NCBI GenBank assembly: GCA_017522795.1
Contig: JAFWXZ010000057.1
Span: 1-35,629 of the forward strand
DNA: 35,629 nucleotides
Reading direction: 5' to 3'
Source of the DNA: Clostridia bacterium
Lineage (GTDB): Bacteria; Bacillota; Clostridia; Oscillospirales; CAG-272
The first letter of the stretch is position 1. Every line of letters begins with the position of its first letter. The position numbers were made by a program, and so were the translations under genes. This document shows positions 35,159 to 35,629 of the stretch, one piece after another. The notes beneath the pieces were generated by a model. That model saw nothing but the letters and a program-made list of their open reading frames with translations, searched no databases and was not told where the DNA came from.

Positions 35159-35629
35159 ATGAAAAGTATATTAAGAATTTCTTTAGTTTTATTAATCTGC
35201 GCTCTTATTATGACCGTTGTGGGCTGTGTGAATGATAACGATAAGCCCCACACCCACCAATACAGTGAGGAGATAACGAAGGCTCCCACCTGTACCGAGG
35301 AGGGCGTAAAGACCTTTACCTGTACGGTAGAGGGCTGTGATAAGCCCACCTATACCGAGCCTGTTGCAAAGCTTCCTCACACAGAGGTAAAGCTTGACGG
35401 CAAGGCAGCAACCTGTACCGAGGCAGGACTTTCCGAGGGCAAGAAGTGCTCCGCGTGCGGTGAGATCACCGTAAAGCAGGAGACCATTCCCGCGGCAGGA
35501 CATAAGGAGGAAACTCTCGCTGCCAAGGCACCCACCTGTACCGAGACCGGACTTACCGCAGGTAAGAAGTGCTCGGAGTGCGACATCGTACTCGAGGCAC
35601 AGAGCACCGTTCCCGCAACAGGACACAAG
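35159..35629 (+). CDS. CxxC-repeat surface lipoprotein, partial
   Basis: The gene starts at ATG 35159 with AAGGAGAG upstream, 18 bp after the previous stop, and is still open at the window end (157 codons visible). A lipoprotein signal peptide ends in VVGC (C23). The rest consists of tandem repeats of about 34-36 residues built as (A)xTCTExGLxxGKKCSxC followed by a variable strand and an IPAxGH-type end. Two complete copies (about 84-118 and 119-157) follow one degenerate copy with CTVEGCDKPTYTEP (about 42-75). Such repeats are common in large clostridial surface proteins, and the Cys pairs may bind metal or form disulfides. Downstream domains, where any activity may lie, are outside the window. 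Confidence 0.85.
   Translation, partial: MKSILRISLVLLICALIMTVVGCVNDNDKPHTHQYSEEITKAPTCTEEGVKTFTCTVEGCDKPTYTEPVAKLPHTEVKLDGKAATCTEAGLSEGKKCSACGEITVKQETIPAAGHKEETLAAKAPTCTETGLTAGKKCSECDIVLEAQSTVPATGHK

Overview
The window looks like a polysaccharide and plant-glycoside utilisation region from a low-to-mid GC Gram-positive anaerobe (Bacillota, probably a gut or rumen clostridial lineage). The grounds are Shine-Dalgarno-led genes, lipoprotein signal peptides with lipoboxes, GPH-type symporters, AraC, TetR and LacI regulators, an MsmK/MalK-type ABC system, and no outer-membrane components. Taxonomy is inferred; there is no rRNA or marker gene here.

Layout. (1) 158-3503, minus strand: rhaB-rhaA-rhaD, overlapping by 4 bp at each junction, with a divergent AraC/cupin regulator (3645-4601). 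(2) 4641-9517, minus strand: GPH symporter, GH78 alpha-L-rhamnosidase and GH1 beta-glucosidase, with a divergent TetR regulator (9647-10207). (3) 10267-18065: an AraC regulator (minus) divergent from a plus-strand operon of GH3 beta-glucosidase, GPH symporter and a second GH78 rhamnosidase. (4) 18066-18590: a terminator, a hairpin-rich intergenic element and a promoter flanked by two identical 18-bp LacI-type operators. (5) 18591 to the window end, plus strand: an apparent fructan operon. It holds an ABC ATPase with a long coiled-coil insertion, an unrecognised membrane protein, fructokinase, a 1170-residue GH32 lipoprotein, LacI, a solute-binding lipoprotein, two permeases, a second GH32 lipoprotein with an atypical nucleophile motif, a lipoprotein of four tandem binding-type modules, and the start of a CxxC-repeat lipoprotein cut by the window edge.

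How it works together (inference). Blocks 2 and 3 each pair a symporter with a cytoplasmic rhamnosidase and a cytoplasmic beta-glucosidase, which suits uptake of rhamnosyl-glucosides such as those on plant flavonoids. The released rhamnose would enter the RhaA/RhaB/RhaD pathway of block 1. Block 5 would degrade levan or inulin at the cell surface, bind and import the products through an ABC transporter, and phosphorylate fructose in the cytoplasm. LacI, encoded inside its own operon, would control it.

The most unusual points are the coiled-coil insertion in the ABC ATPase, the unknown membrane protein next to it, the Asp-to-Glu change at the GH32 nucleophile position, the four-module lipoprotein, and the absence from the window of any cytoplasmic fructan hydrolase.
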